Shown here piece after piece: positions 14,651-22,915 of a stretch of DNA of 34,112 bases. Source of the stretch: an uncultured Clostridia bacterium (GTDB taxonomy: Bacteria > Bacillota > Clostridia > TANB77 > UBA1234); contig CALXZO010000013.1 of assembly GCA_944393265.1 (NCBI GenBank), positions 1-34,112 of the forward strand. The letters are read 5' to 3'. The notes beneath the pieces were generated by a model. It saw nothing but the letters and a program-made list of their open reading frames with translations. It was not told the origin of the DNA and searched no databases. The position numbers and the translations under genes were made by a program. How positions within the stretch are numbered: position 1 is the stretch's first letter; the number at the start of each line of letters is the position of its first letter.

Positions 14651-15866
14651 TTCCAGCCTCGCTTTCTCCGAGTTGATACTCATCAGCAATTTCACTATTA
14701 ACAACATTTAATGTTTGGATTCTTTTACTTCCCTCTTCTCCACCTATTGGAGACATGTCTAGAATTTCTCTTGCTTCATCTACAGTATATAAACCAAGTA
14801 TTGCAAGTTCTTTTAATAACTTTATTTTGGTATCCGTCTTTGCATATTTAATACGATCAACATTAAATATAATTTGGTGACCGCTTCTTATTGCTTCTTT
14901 ATTGAATATCTTATTTGTAAATTCATTTGACATTTGCATTGCAATTGGTTCTATCACACTTTCAAAAAAGGCATTCCATTCATCTGCTGTGAATGTACTT
15001 CTTATAATGTTTTCACTTATTCCAAAATAATCATATATATTTTCTTTTGTATATGATAACTGGTCTTTAGTTAGAGTTACTGGTGAAGTATTAACTTCTT
15101 GGAACTCGGCTCTTTGGTCTAATATTGCAATACCACTTTCATTTTCTATTGTCATGAAATCTTTTACGAACGCATCTTTGAATTTATTCAAGTCGGATTG
15201 CTTCAACATACTTTGTGTGAATTTTAATATTCCACGTAAGTATGAACTTGTCTTTATTGCATTATCTATTCCTTGCATCGCAGTATTAGCCACCTCTACA
15301 GGCTTTGCAAGTGAAATATTTGTATCTCCATAAATTTCATGACTATCATAAAATCTTCTTAAATGAATAATCTCTGAATATGGTAAAGTATAATATTGTC
15401 CATTCACAAATTTAAATTGCAAATAGATTTCTCCTGTGCTGTCCTGAAGCAATTCATAACATCCAGCTTCAATTGGATATAAACCATCTATCATTCCATC
15501 GGTTGTATGTATAAAAATAAAGGCATTGTTTTCTTTGTACAAAGTTGCAATAACTTTATATAAAAAGTTATATGTATTCATAAACGGATTAGGTTGTTTA
15601 GAAAGAATATAATTAATTTCTCCATTTATAAATTTTACTTTTCCATCGTATGATTGAATGTGACATGGCAACATCTTTGCACCATGAGTTGCTATAGTGT
15701 TTATACAAGTTTTAACGGTTATAAAATCGCAATAACTTTTTCCAATGGCACTGTATGTGGGTGTGAAACCATTGAGCATTTTTAGGTATGTTTTTTCGCC
15801 TTTGGTGTCATGTTGTTTCTTATTACCAAAGATGACTTCATATAAACTTCGTTTTTCTTTTTTCAT
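14637..15866 (-). CDS. Portal protein, HK97 family
   Basis: 409 residues with the usual landmarks of HK97-type portals: TVKTCINTIATHGAKMLP near residue 50, LSKQPNPFMNTYNFLYKVIATLYKENNAFIF near 90-115, LPYSEIIHLRRF near 160, and YFGISENIIRSTFTADEWNAFFES near 275. It forms the dodecameric ring for DNA packaging and the head-tail junction. It lies 2 nt after the large terminase gene. Confidence 0.92.
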   Translation of the reverse strand: MKKEKRSLYEVIFGNKKQHDTKGEKTYLKMLNGFTPTYSAIGKSYCDFITVKTCINTIATHGAKMLPCHIQSYDGKVKFINGEINYILSKQPNPFMNTYNFLYKVIATLYKENNAFIFIHTTDGMIDGLYPIEAGCYELLQDSTGEIYLQFKFVNGQYYTLPYSEIIHLRRFYDSHEIYGDTNISLAKPVEVANTAMQGIDNAIKTSSYLRGILKFTQSMLKQSDLNKFKDAFVKDFMTIENESGIAILDQRAEFQEVNTSPVTLTKDQLSYTKENIYDYFGISENIIRSTFTADEWNAFFESVIEPIAMQMSNEFTNKIFNKEAIRSGHQIIFNVDRIKYAKTDTKIKLLKELAILGLYTVDEAREILDMSPIGGEEGSKRIQTLNVVNSEIADEYQLGESEAGNDKE

Positions 15867-15868
15867 TA

Positions 15869-17572
15869 TTATTCCTCCGAGATATTACTGTAATCTATAT
15901 ATTTTTCCATTAGCACACAGTATGCGATAATAAGCGACACCGCACCATCGATTCTTTGTCTTTGTTGTTTTCCTTTTACTGGTCTAATGTTATCATTGTC
16001 ATCTCTTTTTATTGCTGTATTACCCAAGCACCATTTAAGTATTGGGTTATTGTTATAATTGATATTCTTTTGTATTAAGTCAGCTTCTAATTGTTTCATT
16101 GGATTAGAAAGTGTTCTTGCACCTTGTCTAACTTCAACCATTTCAAATCCATTTGTTATCATTTCTTCTAACCAATATTGAGTATTCCATGGGTCATATC
16201 CCACCCATAAAATATGCAAATCATATTTTTCATACAGACTTCTAAACCATTCGGTTACGTCAGAGTAGTTTACTCTTGCACCTTCACATAAAGTAATTAG
16301 CTTTCTGCGTTCCCATACATCGTATGGAATTTTATCTTCTTTGATTTTGTTTTCTAGATTTGCTTCAGGTATGAAGTATTGTTGAAGCACATATTTTTTC
16401 TTTCCTTTTTCAACGATAACTGTGGCACAAGTTAAATCTGTTGTTGCCGATAAATCGACACCGCCAACTGCATAGCAATCTCTGATTTCTTCCATATCAA
16501 ATGTTTCTGTGTTGTTTACGATATCGAATGTCAGCCATTTTTCTTCCGAGTTCATTCTTACATTGAAGTCCTTACATAAAAGGTTCGTAAGTTCGCTTGG
16601 ATTGTTCTTGGCTCTATTTACTTTAGTTCTTATATCATCAATTCTTTTGATTGTTATTAGTCCTGGATTAGCTTGAAACCACTTTTTCTCATCTGTCCAA
16701 TATTCTTTTTTGTCTAGTTCATAAATAATGGGCAGAACTGTATCATCAACAATTCCGCCCTCTTTATTTTCATATCCATCTATTATTTTTGAAAGATATT
16801 CATATTCGTTATCAAAAACACCCTCACGGATTGTTCCCATCGTTGATGTTTCAAAAAGCATCGGCTCTTCACGAGCTGACATCGAGTCATACATAACATC
16901 CATTAAGTTTTTGTCTTTCCATGCGTGCGTTTCATCTGCCGATACAAAATATGCATTCAAACCATCAAGGCTATCTGAAGCAGAGGCAAGTGCTTTGAAG
17001 TAGCTATCTTTTGCATCATAGAATAATCCGTTAACTAATCCTTTAATTCTTTTACGAAGTGCAGGACTCTTTTTGACCATTCTGCGAGCTTCTTCCCAAA
17101 CGATTTTTGCCTGGTCTTTTTTTACTGCTACCGAATAGCATTCAGCACCGCCCTCGCCAGCACCTACCATATGATATAATCCCAGGGCAGAGGCAAGAGT
17201 TGATTTTCCATTCTTTCTACCGATGAATAATATAACTTTTTTATATTTGCGAAGTCCTGTATCTTTATCTACAAAACCATACATCGCTTCTACCAATGCT
17301 TTTTGCCATAGTTCCAATATAACTGGGTGTCCTGCCCATTTACCTTTGGAGTGTTTGCAAAATCGTTCTATAAATTCTATCGGTCTTTTGGCTTTTTTTT
17401 CATCAAAGATGTATGTGCGTGTTTCGTATTCTTCAGCAATTTCATCGTAGTAGGTTACTTCAGTTGGATGCGATATTTCATATACTAATTTTTTATATAC
17501 AACAGCAACTTTATGGCTTACTTCAACTTCTTTATTTTTTATCTTGTTATAATATTCCTCGATAAAGGTCAT
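15869..17572 (-). CDS. terL: Terminase large subunit
   Basis: 567 residues. The ATPase motif GRKNGKST (118-125) is a terminase Walker A variant, Walker B is in AYFVSADETHAW (D213, E214), and the RNase H-like nuclease begins at GGVDLSATTDLTCATVIVE. These are the marks of the phage Terminase_1 group that packages DNA into HK97-type heads. The ATG directly follows the stop of the small subunit gene. Confidence 0.95.
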   Translation of the reverse strand: MTFIEEYYNKIKNKEVEVSHKVAVVYKKLVYEISHPTEVTYYDEIAEEYETRTYIFDEKKAKRPIEFIERFCKHSKGKWAGHPVILELWQKALVEAMYGFVDKDTGLRKYKKVILFIGRKNGKSTLASALGLYHMVGAGEGGAECYSVAVKKDQAKIVWEEARRMVKKSPALRKRIKGLVNGLFYDAKDSYFKALASASDSLDGLNAYFVSADETHAWKDKNLMDVMYDSMSAREEPMLFETSTMGTIREGVFDNEYEYLSKIIDGYENKEGGIVDDTVLPIIYELDKKEYWTDEKKWFQANPGLITIKRIDDIRTKVNRAKNNPSELTNLLCKDFNVRMNSEEKWLTFDIVNNTETFDMEEIRDCYAVGGVDLSATTDLTCATVIVEKGKKKYVLQQYFIPEANLENKIKEDKIPYDVWERRKLITLCEGARVNYSDVTEWFRSLYEKYDLHILWVGYDPWNTQYWLEEMITNGFEMVEVRQGARTLSNPMKQLEADLIQKNINYNNNPILKWCLGNTAIKRDDNDNIRPVKGKQQRQRIDGAVSLIIAYCVLMEKYIDYSNISEE

Positions 17573-18139
17573 TTATATTTCCTCAACAAATCTATCGAAC
17601 TCATCTTTCAGATTATTCTGATTAGGAAGCAAGTCATTTAATTGTTTAATAACTGCCATATAGTTTTTTATCATTGCGTTGTAAGTTTTTACTTCAACAC
17701 TATCTTTGTATCCAAATTGGTTAGCACCATTCTTATATTCTTCTTTTATTCCATTTTCATTTATGGTATTCATCAGCTCATCAAGTGTTGCTGACATAAA
17801 TCCTGCATTTTGTATTAGCTGTTTTACAACTTCCTTTTGTTCTTCAGGTATTGTTTCGAATAATTTTGTAAGTCTTTTTACTTCTTTTTTCACATACTTC
17901 TCACGATTTTCTCGTTTTGAGACTACTGTCGGAAGTTCAACTGTTTCAGCCATTTTATTAATTGTATTTATAGCATTGACATTTCCTTTTAAAGCCTGCT
18001 GATATAAGGCTACAGCTATGGCTGTTTGATTATTTATATCTTTTTCGCTTAATCCTAAATTTTGGAGTTGAGCTTTTATCTTATCAGGAGCAGGCTGATT
18101 AAGGATGTTGTCTAATTGTTTCTTAATTTCTTTTTGCAT
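17573..18139 (-). CDS. Terminase small subunit, P27-like
   Basis: 188 residues, helical. It contains KDINNQTAIAVALYQQALKGNVNAINTINKM and ends in VKTYNAMIKNYMAVIKQLNDLLP, a tail typical of P27-type small terminases. It recognises the packaging site and loads the large subunit, whose gene follows immediately. RBS AAAGGAATG is upstream of the ATG. Confidence 0.8.
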   Translation of the reverse strand: MQKEIKKQLDNILNQPAPDKIKAQLQNLGLSEKDINNQTAIAVALYQQALKGNVNAINTINKMAETVELPTVVSKRENREKYVKKEVKRLTKLFETIPEEQKEVVKQLIQNAGFMSATLDELMNTINENGIKEEYKNGANQFGYKDSVEVKTYNAMIKNYMAVIKQLNDLLPNQNNLKDEFDRFVEEI

Positions 18140-18161
18140 CTACATCATTCCTTTATTAGCT

Positions 18162-19421
18162 CTATGTAATTTTTTCTGCTGTTTCTCCTGTTAGCTTTTC
18201 CCAACGATCAACGATAACATCGCAGTAGTGAGGGTCTAGTTCCATCATGTAGCAGGTTCTGTCTAATTGTTCACAAGCTATCATTGTACTTCCGCTTCCA
18301 CCAAATACATCTAATACGATTTGGTCTTTCAAAGAACTATTCTTTACCAATCGTGCCATTAGTTTTACAGGCTTCATTGTTGGATGCTCTGCATTTCTTA
18401 ATGGCTTATCCTCATTTATAACTGTTGTTGGTACTGTGTCTGAATATATTTCTTTTAATAAAGCTTTCATTTCTTCTTTTTTCATTTTATCGATATCAAG
18501 CGGTTGCTCAAATACTGTTGTTTGAGTTCTGTCATTTATAAAATAATGACTTGCTCCCTCTTTCCAACCATAAAGGCAAGGCTCATGTTTCCATTGATAA
18601 TCCTGCCTACCAAGTACCATATTGTTTTTATTCCAAATTAGGCATTGTTTTATTAACCATCCGACATCAACACACGCCCCTCTAAAATTGAAGCTCTCAG
18701 ATTCGCCATGCCATATATAAAACGATGCACCCTTTTTCATAACTTCATTAGCACAATTAAATGCTCTGTATAAAAAGTTTCTGAATGAGTCGCTGTCCAT
18801 ATTATCGTTTTCAATTTTCATTCCATTTGTACCCTCGATATTCACATTGTATGGTGGGTCTGTTAATAACATATCAGCAAGTTGATTGTCCATTAACTTT
18901 TTAACTGTATCTATATCTGTGCTGTCGCCACACATTAATCTGTGGTTACCAAGCTTGTAGATATCTCCTGGTTTTGTTTTGGGTTCTTCAGGTATATTTT
19001 CTTGGACATCATATCCATCTTCAGTTACTTCATCAATGCTGTTATCATCTTCTAATAAATCAAATCCAAAATCACCCATATCGAATAATCCTGTTAAATC
19101 TGCAAGTTCTTTTTCTAATAATGCTTCATCCCAAGTAGCTAGTTCAGATGTTTTATTATCTGCAAGTCTAAATGCCTTTATTTGCTCTTCTGATAAATCA
19201 TCGGCAACTATGCAGGGTACTTCTTCTAATCCTAATTTTAGGCTAGCCTTGTATCTTGTATGACCTGCTACGATGATGTTGTTGCCATCTATAATTATTG
19301 GAACTTTAAATCCAAATTCTTTTATTGAGTTAGCTACAAATTCAACTGCTTCATCATTGCATCGAGGATTGTTTTCATACGGATTGATTTCATTTATTTT
19401 TTTGTATTTTATCTCTAGCAT
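18162..19421 (-). CDS. ParB-like domain fused to a beta-class DNA adenine or N4-cytosine methyltransferase
   Basis: 419 residues. Residues 1-95 are a ParB/Srx-type domain (NPYENNPR, VAGHTRYKAS). After an acidic linker (about 120-145) comes the methyltransferase: TDPPYN (188-192, catalytic motif IV) precedes VLDVFGGSGST near 378-388 (AdoMet motif I), the beta-class order. Such fusions are common next to terminase genes in temperate phages and probably modify phage DNA against host restriction. No cognate restriction gene is beside it, so it is an orphan enzyme. Target sequence cannot be read from the protein. Confidence 0.9.
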   Translation of the reverse strand: MLEIKYKKINEINPYENNPRCNDEAVEFVANSIKEFGFKVPIIIDGNNIIVAGHTRYKASLKLGLEEVPCIVADDLSEEQIKAFRLADNKTSELATWDEALLEKELADLTGLFDMGDFGFDLLEDDNSIDEVTEDGYDVQENIPEEPKTKPGDIYKLGNHRLMCGDSTDIDTVKKLMDNQLADMLLTDPPYNVNIEGTNGMKIENDNMDSDSFRNFLYRAFNCANEVMKKGASFYIWHGESESFNFRGACVDVGWLIKQCLIWNKNNMVLGRQDYQWKHEPCLYGWKEGASHYFINDRTQTTVFEQPLDIDKMKKEEMKALLKEIYSDTVPTTVINEDKPLRNAEHPTMKPVKLMARLVKNSSLKDQIVLDVFGGSGSTMIACEQLDRTCYMMELDPHYCDVIVDRWEKLTGETAEKIT

Positions 19422-19533
19422 CTCTTTGTTCCTTTCTTTTTAATTTGATTAAATGTTTATATAAATCTCTTCTACGTTTTGGACTTTTTGTTCTTCTTAT
19501 TTCTTTTTCTAGTTCACGAATTTTATAATTCAA
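19390..19533 (-). CDS. Small basic phage protein
   Basis: Forty-seven residues, very basic and helical (KIRELEKEIRRTKSPKRRRDLYKHLIKLKRKEQRDARDK). I chose a TTG start at 19533 because GGGGGTG lies 8 nt upstream; an ATG at 19602 in the same frame has no ribosome binding site. It overlaps the methyltransferase start by 32 nt. The function is unknown; the charge suggests nucleic acid binding. Confidence 0.5.
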   Translation of the reverse strand: MNYKIRELEKEIRRTKSPKRRRDLYKHLIKLKRKEQRDARDKIQKNK

Positions 19534-19615
19534 TATGACCACACCCCCTATGGAAATAGCATTTTTATTTTTTGAATGTTCCCCCGCCGTTCCCTTTACC
19601 ATGATTTTTTTAGGA

Positions 19616-19942
19616 CTACTTGGGGGGAGCTATTGGATTACCCTCATCATCAAATACGCATCCATACTCATCTTTGAAGTGTTCTTGATTGTGACATTTC
19701 CTGCAAAGTAACTCAAGATTATCGAAGCTTAATGTTATTCGTTCATCATGTATGTTCTGCTTTGTTATGTACGTCTTATGATGTACTATTACACCAGCTG
19801 AATTGCATCGTTCACACATTCCATACTTACTTATGATGTATGCTTTCCTAGTTTTCTCCCACGCATCTGATTTGTAGAAGTCTGCAACTACTTTACTTTC
19901 TCTTTGCATTCTTCTTTGTTCCTTTCGGATTTGTTTCCTCAT
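19616..19942 (-). CDS. HNH endonuclease
   Basis: 108 residues with a full HNH core: C43-x2-C46, the histidine pair in IVHHKTYIT (54-55), LELLCRKCHNQEH with C80, C83 and H84. Small HNH enzymes encoded beside terminase genes are needed for cos-type DNA packaging in HK97-like phages, which suggests cohesive ends here (inference). The start overlaps the previous gene by 50 nt. Confidence 0.9.
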   Translation of the reverse strand: MRKQIRKEQRRMQRESKVVADFYKSDAWEKTRKAYIISKYGMCERCNSAGVIVHHKTYITKQNIHDERITLSFDNLELLCRKCHNQEHFKDEYGCVFDDEGNPIAPPK

Positions 19943-20123
19943 TTCCTATTCCTTGCACCTTTGTTTCCGCTTCTTTTAATACTTCACAACATATAAGATG
20001 TTTATCATTTGCTCCTAGAAGTTCTTTTAGTCTTTCCTCGGATTCAACATCATAAATAACACCAGCTTTAATATCCCTCTTCAAATCCTTGTCATAATAA
20101 TTAATTAACGCTTTTACTTTCAT
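19893..20123 (-). CDS. Small phage protein, first gene of the late operon
   Basis: 76 residues: MKVKALINYYDKDLKRDIKAGVIYDV, then ERLKELLG and a lysine-rich tail. Small proteins that start this way are frequent in Bacillota phages near head genes; the function is unknown. The RBS GAAAGGAG precedes the ATG. It is the first gene after the late promoter and the terminator at 20150-20180. Confidence 0.7.
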   Translation of the reverse strand: MKVKALINYYDKDLKRDIKAGVIYDVESEERLKELLGANDKHLICCEVLKEAETKVQGIGNEETNPKGTKKNAKRK

Positions 20124-20149
20124 GGCTTTTTTCTCCTTTCAAATGGCAT

Positions 20150-20180
20150 AAAAATAGAGAGCAGGAATTTCCTGTTCTCT
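20150..20180 (-). terminator. Intrinsic terminator between late promoter and first late gene
   Basis: Arms at 20156-20165 and 20171-20180 (10 pairs, one G-U), loop aattt, followed on the minus strand by five T. It lies downstream of the putative late start near 20203, so late transcripts would have to pass it. This suggests either antitermination or a guard against basal transcription. Confidence 0.65.
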
Positions 20181-20209
20181 TAATTCGTTTCTTCATCATA
20201 TTTCTTGTC

Positions 20210-20264
20210 ATTATACATATTATCACGTTATTTTAGTACCATTCAATAACATTCAGTACCACTT
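20210..20264 (-). promoter_or_regulatory. Phage late promoter with three phased 10-bp repeats
   Basis: A perfect TATAAT is at 20210-20215 on the minus strand, without a TTGACA-like -35. Instead three 10-bp units run upstream in the order GGTACTGAAT, GTTATTGAAT, GGTACTAAAA, the GGTACT cores being exactly 20 bp apart (20235-20240 and 20255-20260). A promoter lacking a -35 but having repeats on one helical face is what an activator-dependent late promoter should look like; the ArpU-like gene at 21962 is the candidate activator. Confidence 0.6.
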
Positions 20265-20329
20265 ATTCTGATTGCTTTTTTTCTTTGATTTTTATGCTTT
20301 AAAATAATGAAGAAAGAAGCTGAAAAGAC

Positions 20330-20358
20330 TTGCAAATAAAGCAATTCCAAGCTACAAT
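20330..20358 (+). promoter_or_regulatory. Promoter of the two plus-strand accessory genes
   Basis: TTGCAA at 20330-20335, a 17-bp spacer and TACAAT at 20353-20358, followed by AAAGGAG and the ATG at 20386. It is back-to-back with the late promoter. Confidence 0.7.
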
Positions 20359-20385
20359 ACAACAAACCTGAAAGGAGTGATTTAT

Positions 20386-20637
20386 ATGATTAAAACTTTA
20401 AATGATTATAAAAGTTTATATGCAATTAGAAAAATTAGTTTTTATTCTCCTTATGCATTTGTCGTTATAAAAGGTAAATCAAATGGATTATTGATTCACA
20501 AAAACAAAAAAGTCTATTACATTAATGATAATGATGATACTTATTATTTTGATGACGATATGAATAAATATTTAGAATTGAATACTATACAAGGTATTTC
20601 AAATGAACTTGAAAATGAAATTTTAAATCTAAAATAA
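20386..20637 (+). CDS. Small acidic phage accessory protein
   Basis: 83 residues, no family recognised. The ATG at 20386 is preceded by GAAAGGAG with 8 nt spacing; a GTG three codons earlier is inside that spacing. A C-terminal stretch of aspartates (INDNDDTYYFDDD) follows a predicted beta-rich half. It forms a two-gene operon with the next gene under its own sigma-70-type promoter, opposite to the surrounding phage genes, so it is probably expressed independently of the lytic programme. Confidence 0.6.
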   Translation: MIKTLNDYKSLYAIRKISFYSPYAFVVIKGKSNGLLIHKNKKVYYINDNDDTYYFDDDMNKYLELNTIQGISNELENEILNLK

Positions 20638-20650
20638 AGGAGGAATTTTT

Positions 20651-21211
20651 ATGGTTAAACTTTATACTATATTAGTTCGTAAGCCATTAAATTACGAACA
20701 ATTATTAAAAGAGCAAAAGAAAATGATAACAATGTTTCATACTAAACCAGAAGAATTTAAAATTGAAACAATAATCGAGCTATCTAAAGACGAATTTGAA
20801 GATTTCAAAAATAATCTATCTGTTGATTATGAATTTATTGAAGATGCTGAAGGTATATTTTTGGTTAAAGAAAAAGGAACAGACAACAACAGTGGACTTA
20901 TTGTAGATGCCCAAGGTTTTCCTTATGCACGTTATGTTGGTATTCCTATGCAAGAATGTGAAATAAAGAAATGTCCTCATTGTTCAAGATGTTTTATTGA
21001 ACCACCCGCTCTTTCTAGAAAAGACAATAAGTTAGAAATTTGTAGCGAATGCGGTCAAAAAGAAGCTTTGAAATTACTCTTCGAGCATCAGAAAACACAA
21101 GGTTTTAAAAAATTTCTTGAAGAAGCACAGAAGAATGCGAATCTTTATAATGCTAAAATCATCATCTCCGTTCCTGGTTCTAAGGATATAGTCGTCGAAT
21201 CAAATAAATAA
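20651..21211 (+). CDS. Zinc-ribbon phage protein (DUF6329-like)
   Basis: 186 residues. The N-terminal third is helical; residues 90-140 carry ARYVGIPMQECEIKKCPHCSRCF, PPALSRKDNKLEICSECG, with CxxC pairs that would bind zinc. I associate this text with the DUF6329 group of phage proteins of unknown function. RBS AAAGGAGG is close to the ATG and the gene follows its partner by 13 nt. A terminator lies directly after it. Confidence 0.6.
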   Translation: MVKLYTILVRKPLNYEQLLKEQKKMITMFHTKPEEFKIETIIELSKDEFEDFKNNLSVDYEFIEDAEGIFLVKEKGTDNNSGLIVDAQGFPYARYVGIPMQECEIKKCPHCSRCFIEPPALSRKDNKLEICSECGQKEALKLLFEHQKTQGFKKFLEEAQKNANLYNAKIIISVPGSKDIVVESNK

Positions 21212-21212
21212 T

Positions 21213-21252
21213 AAAAAAACCTGCAGACTGAGTTTTCTGCAGATTTTATTTT
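21213..21252. terminator. Bidirectional terminator between converging genes
   Basis: Arms CTGCAGA (21221-21227) and TCTGCAG (21236-21242) with an A-run before and a T-rich run after, so it can work in both directions. It separates the plus-strand pair from the NERD gene on the minus strand. Confidence 0.8.
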
Positions 21253-21938
21253 TATCTATTTCTTACATCTTGTATGTGCTGTGCTTTAACATTTTCACTA
21301 ACTTGCGTATACGGATATAATTTATCATATATTTCATTTATTTTCGATTCATCTATTACTACAGGCGAATTATATGCTATGCTTTTCATTGCGTTCATAA
21401 CTAAATCTCTGTTTATTATTTTTAGTTCTTTAGTATTTTGTGGTACATCCTTTAAAGTACACCTTTCTGAAAAAGTTATTATAGAATACATTGGTATATC
21501 TTCATCTAACAATTTTTTTAAATTGTTGATATGTCCCTTATTTTGAAGTATTGGATTAAAGAAATGAAACTTTTGCGATTTTCTTCCCGCTGGCAATGCT
21601 TGTGTCCATTTTTGAGAATGTTCATTACCAAATATCCAACCACTATAATTTTTACTTTCGAAAACTACTAATCCTCTTCTAGCTATCATTAAAACATCAA
21701 TTTCAGTCGTTTCATCAGTTCCTTTTGGAATATAGAGATTAAATAAAAATTTGCAACCTTGTTCTTCAAAGTTCTTTAATCTTTTATATATCAAATATTC
21801 TCCAAGTTTTCCATTATCAGAATAAACACTAAACAAGTTATTATGTGTAATCTTATAATATGATGATTCATAATATATTTTTTCCTGTTTCTTATAATAC
21901 CATATTCCTATTCCAATCAATAAAATAATTAGTAACAT
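21252..21938 (-). CDS. Membrane-anchored NERD-domain protein
   Basis: 228 residues. The first 15 residues (LLIILLIGIGIWYY) are a membrane anchor. GKLGEYLIYKRL, then TDETTEIDVLMIARRGLVVFESKNYSGWIFG near 75-105 is the NERD nuclease-related domain, with the restriction-like E-x..D-V..E-x-K residues. The start is the ATG at 21938 (GAGGTG 5 nt upstream); a GTG two codons earlier is possible. It is the last gene of the early minus-strand operon, after the ArpU-like gene, and could be a moron with a defence or DNA-uptake role; that is inference. Confidence 0.8.
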   Translation of the reverse strand: MLLIILLIGIGIWYYKKQEKIYYESSYYKITHNNLFSVYSDNGKLGEYLIYKRLKNFEEQGCKFLFNLYIPKGTDETTEIDVLMIARRGLVVFESKNYSGWIFGNEHSQKWTQALPAGRKSQKFHFFNPILQNKGHINNLKKLLDEDIPMYSIITFSERCTLKDVPQNTKELKIINRDLVMNAMKSIAYNSPVVIDESKINEIYDKLYPYTQVSENVKAQHIQDVRNR

Positions 21939-21961
21939 ACACACACCTCAAGTATATTTTA

Positions 21962-22372
21962 TCACAGGTTTGCATACAATTCTAGTGATTTTGCTTTTAT
22001 TCTGAATGTTTGCATCCTACTGTATCCAATAGATATTGCTGTGCTTTCAACTGTATCGCCCATTATAAAATTATTAAAAAGAACTTCTTGATATGGACTA
22101 TCTAATTTCATAACTTTATTAAAAATAACTTTTTTCTTAACTTCTAACTCTCTGATTTGTAATTCTGTTTCCGCTTCTATATCTAATATGGAAGTTAAGC
22201 TTTCAGCCATTGTATCATTATGTTTGCGTGTGCCTTTTGGTTCGGCAGAGAGCGTAGCTGTTAATTTACTAACGGTTGATTTTCTATCTCTTATCCAAGC
22301 TCTGCGTTGGTCAATTATTCGTTCAATTTTCTTGTAGCTTTCTAATTCCTTTCTTGCTTCTTCAATTGTCAT
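21962..22372 (-). CDS. ArpU-like late transcription regulator
   Basis: 136 residues. A helical N-terminus is followed by a sigma region 4-like part, YQEVLFNNFIMGDTVESTAISIGYSRMQTFRIKAKSLELYA, typical of the ArpU/RinA group that switches on phage late genes. It is near the end of the early operon, as such activators usually are. Its likely target is the repeat-bearing promoter at 20210-20264. RBS GAGGTGG precedes the ATG. Confidence 0.8.
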   Translation of the reverse strand: MTIEEARKELESYKKIERIIDQRRAWIRDRKSTVSKLTATLSAEPKGTRKHNDTMAESLTSILDIEAETELQIRELEVKKKVIFNKVMKLDSPYQEVLFNNFIMGDTVESTAISIGYSRMQTFRIKAKSLELYANL

Positions 22373-22381
22373 AGAACCACC

Positions 22382-22696
22382 TCACATATTTAAAGAATAC
22401 TGTTCATATATTTGCTGTGTTTCTAATCGTTTCTCTGCCACATATAAATCCTTTAATTCAGGATTATCATTTTGTATTTTTCTTCTGCATCGTTCTATTG
22501 TTTTGAATGAGTATCCATTAAATAGGTTAGGACAGAGAAAGAATAACTTAAATGGTACATTCCTTGCTTTCTTTCTCCAATGCATTATAAACAATGCTTG
22601 GTCGCTCTTCCTGGCAAGTTTTGAAGTCATTAACAATTCCTTTACTTCTTTTTCAGCTTTTAACATTTGAGCTTTTTTTCTTGTATTATTATCCAT
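22382..22696 (-). CDS. Early phage protein of unknown function
   Basis: 104 residues from the ATG at 22696, inside the end of the previous gene and behind GGTGGAG. The sequence is basic and helical (KAEKEVKELLMTSKLARKSDQALFIMHWRKKARNVPFKLF) with an RCRRK segment near the middle that could be an HTH. I do not recognise the family. It lies between the replication gene and the ArpU-like gene. Confidence 0.6.
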   Translation of the reverse strand: MDNNTRKKAQMLKAEKEVKELLMTSKLARKSDQALFIMHWRKKARNVPFKLFFLCPNLFNGYSFKTIERCRRKIQNDNPELKDLYVAEKRLETQQIYEQYSLNM

Positions 22697-22901
22697 TTTC
22701 TCCACCCTTTCTTTTCTGATACGTTTTGAAAAAATCATCATAAGTATGTATATTATTATCCTTGCAATACTGCATTGCTTGTTTCATTCCACGATTGTAT
22801 TCTTCTTTTGATTTGTAAAACTTACATTTATCACATTTCTTGTGTGTTAGTCCTGCACATCTTAATTTACTTATATATGCAAAACAATTTATTTTTTCCA
22901 T
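22689..22901 (-). CDS. Small cysteine-rich phage protein
   Basis: 70 residues from the ATG at 22901, which has GGAGG 7 nt upstream; an ATG two codons before is only one nt from it. Cysteines in INCFAYISKLRCAGL and KKCDKCKFYKSKEEYNRG suggest a small zinc-binding fold. Similar proteins sit in early regions of Bacillota phages; the function is unknown. Confidence 0.65.
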   Translation of the reverse strand: MEKINCFAYISKLRCAGLTHKKCDKCKFYKSKEEYNRGMKQAMQYCKDNNIHTYDDFFKTYQKRKGGENG

Positions 22902-22915
22902 TTTCATTCCTCCTA

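Noticed and set aside
14093..14707. Longer form of the prohead protease beginning at 14707
   Set aside because: The extra residues overlap the portal gene and lack a ribosome binding site; the ATG at 14650 has one and gives the usual N-terminus.
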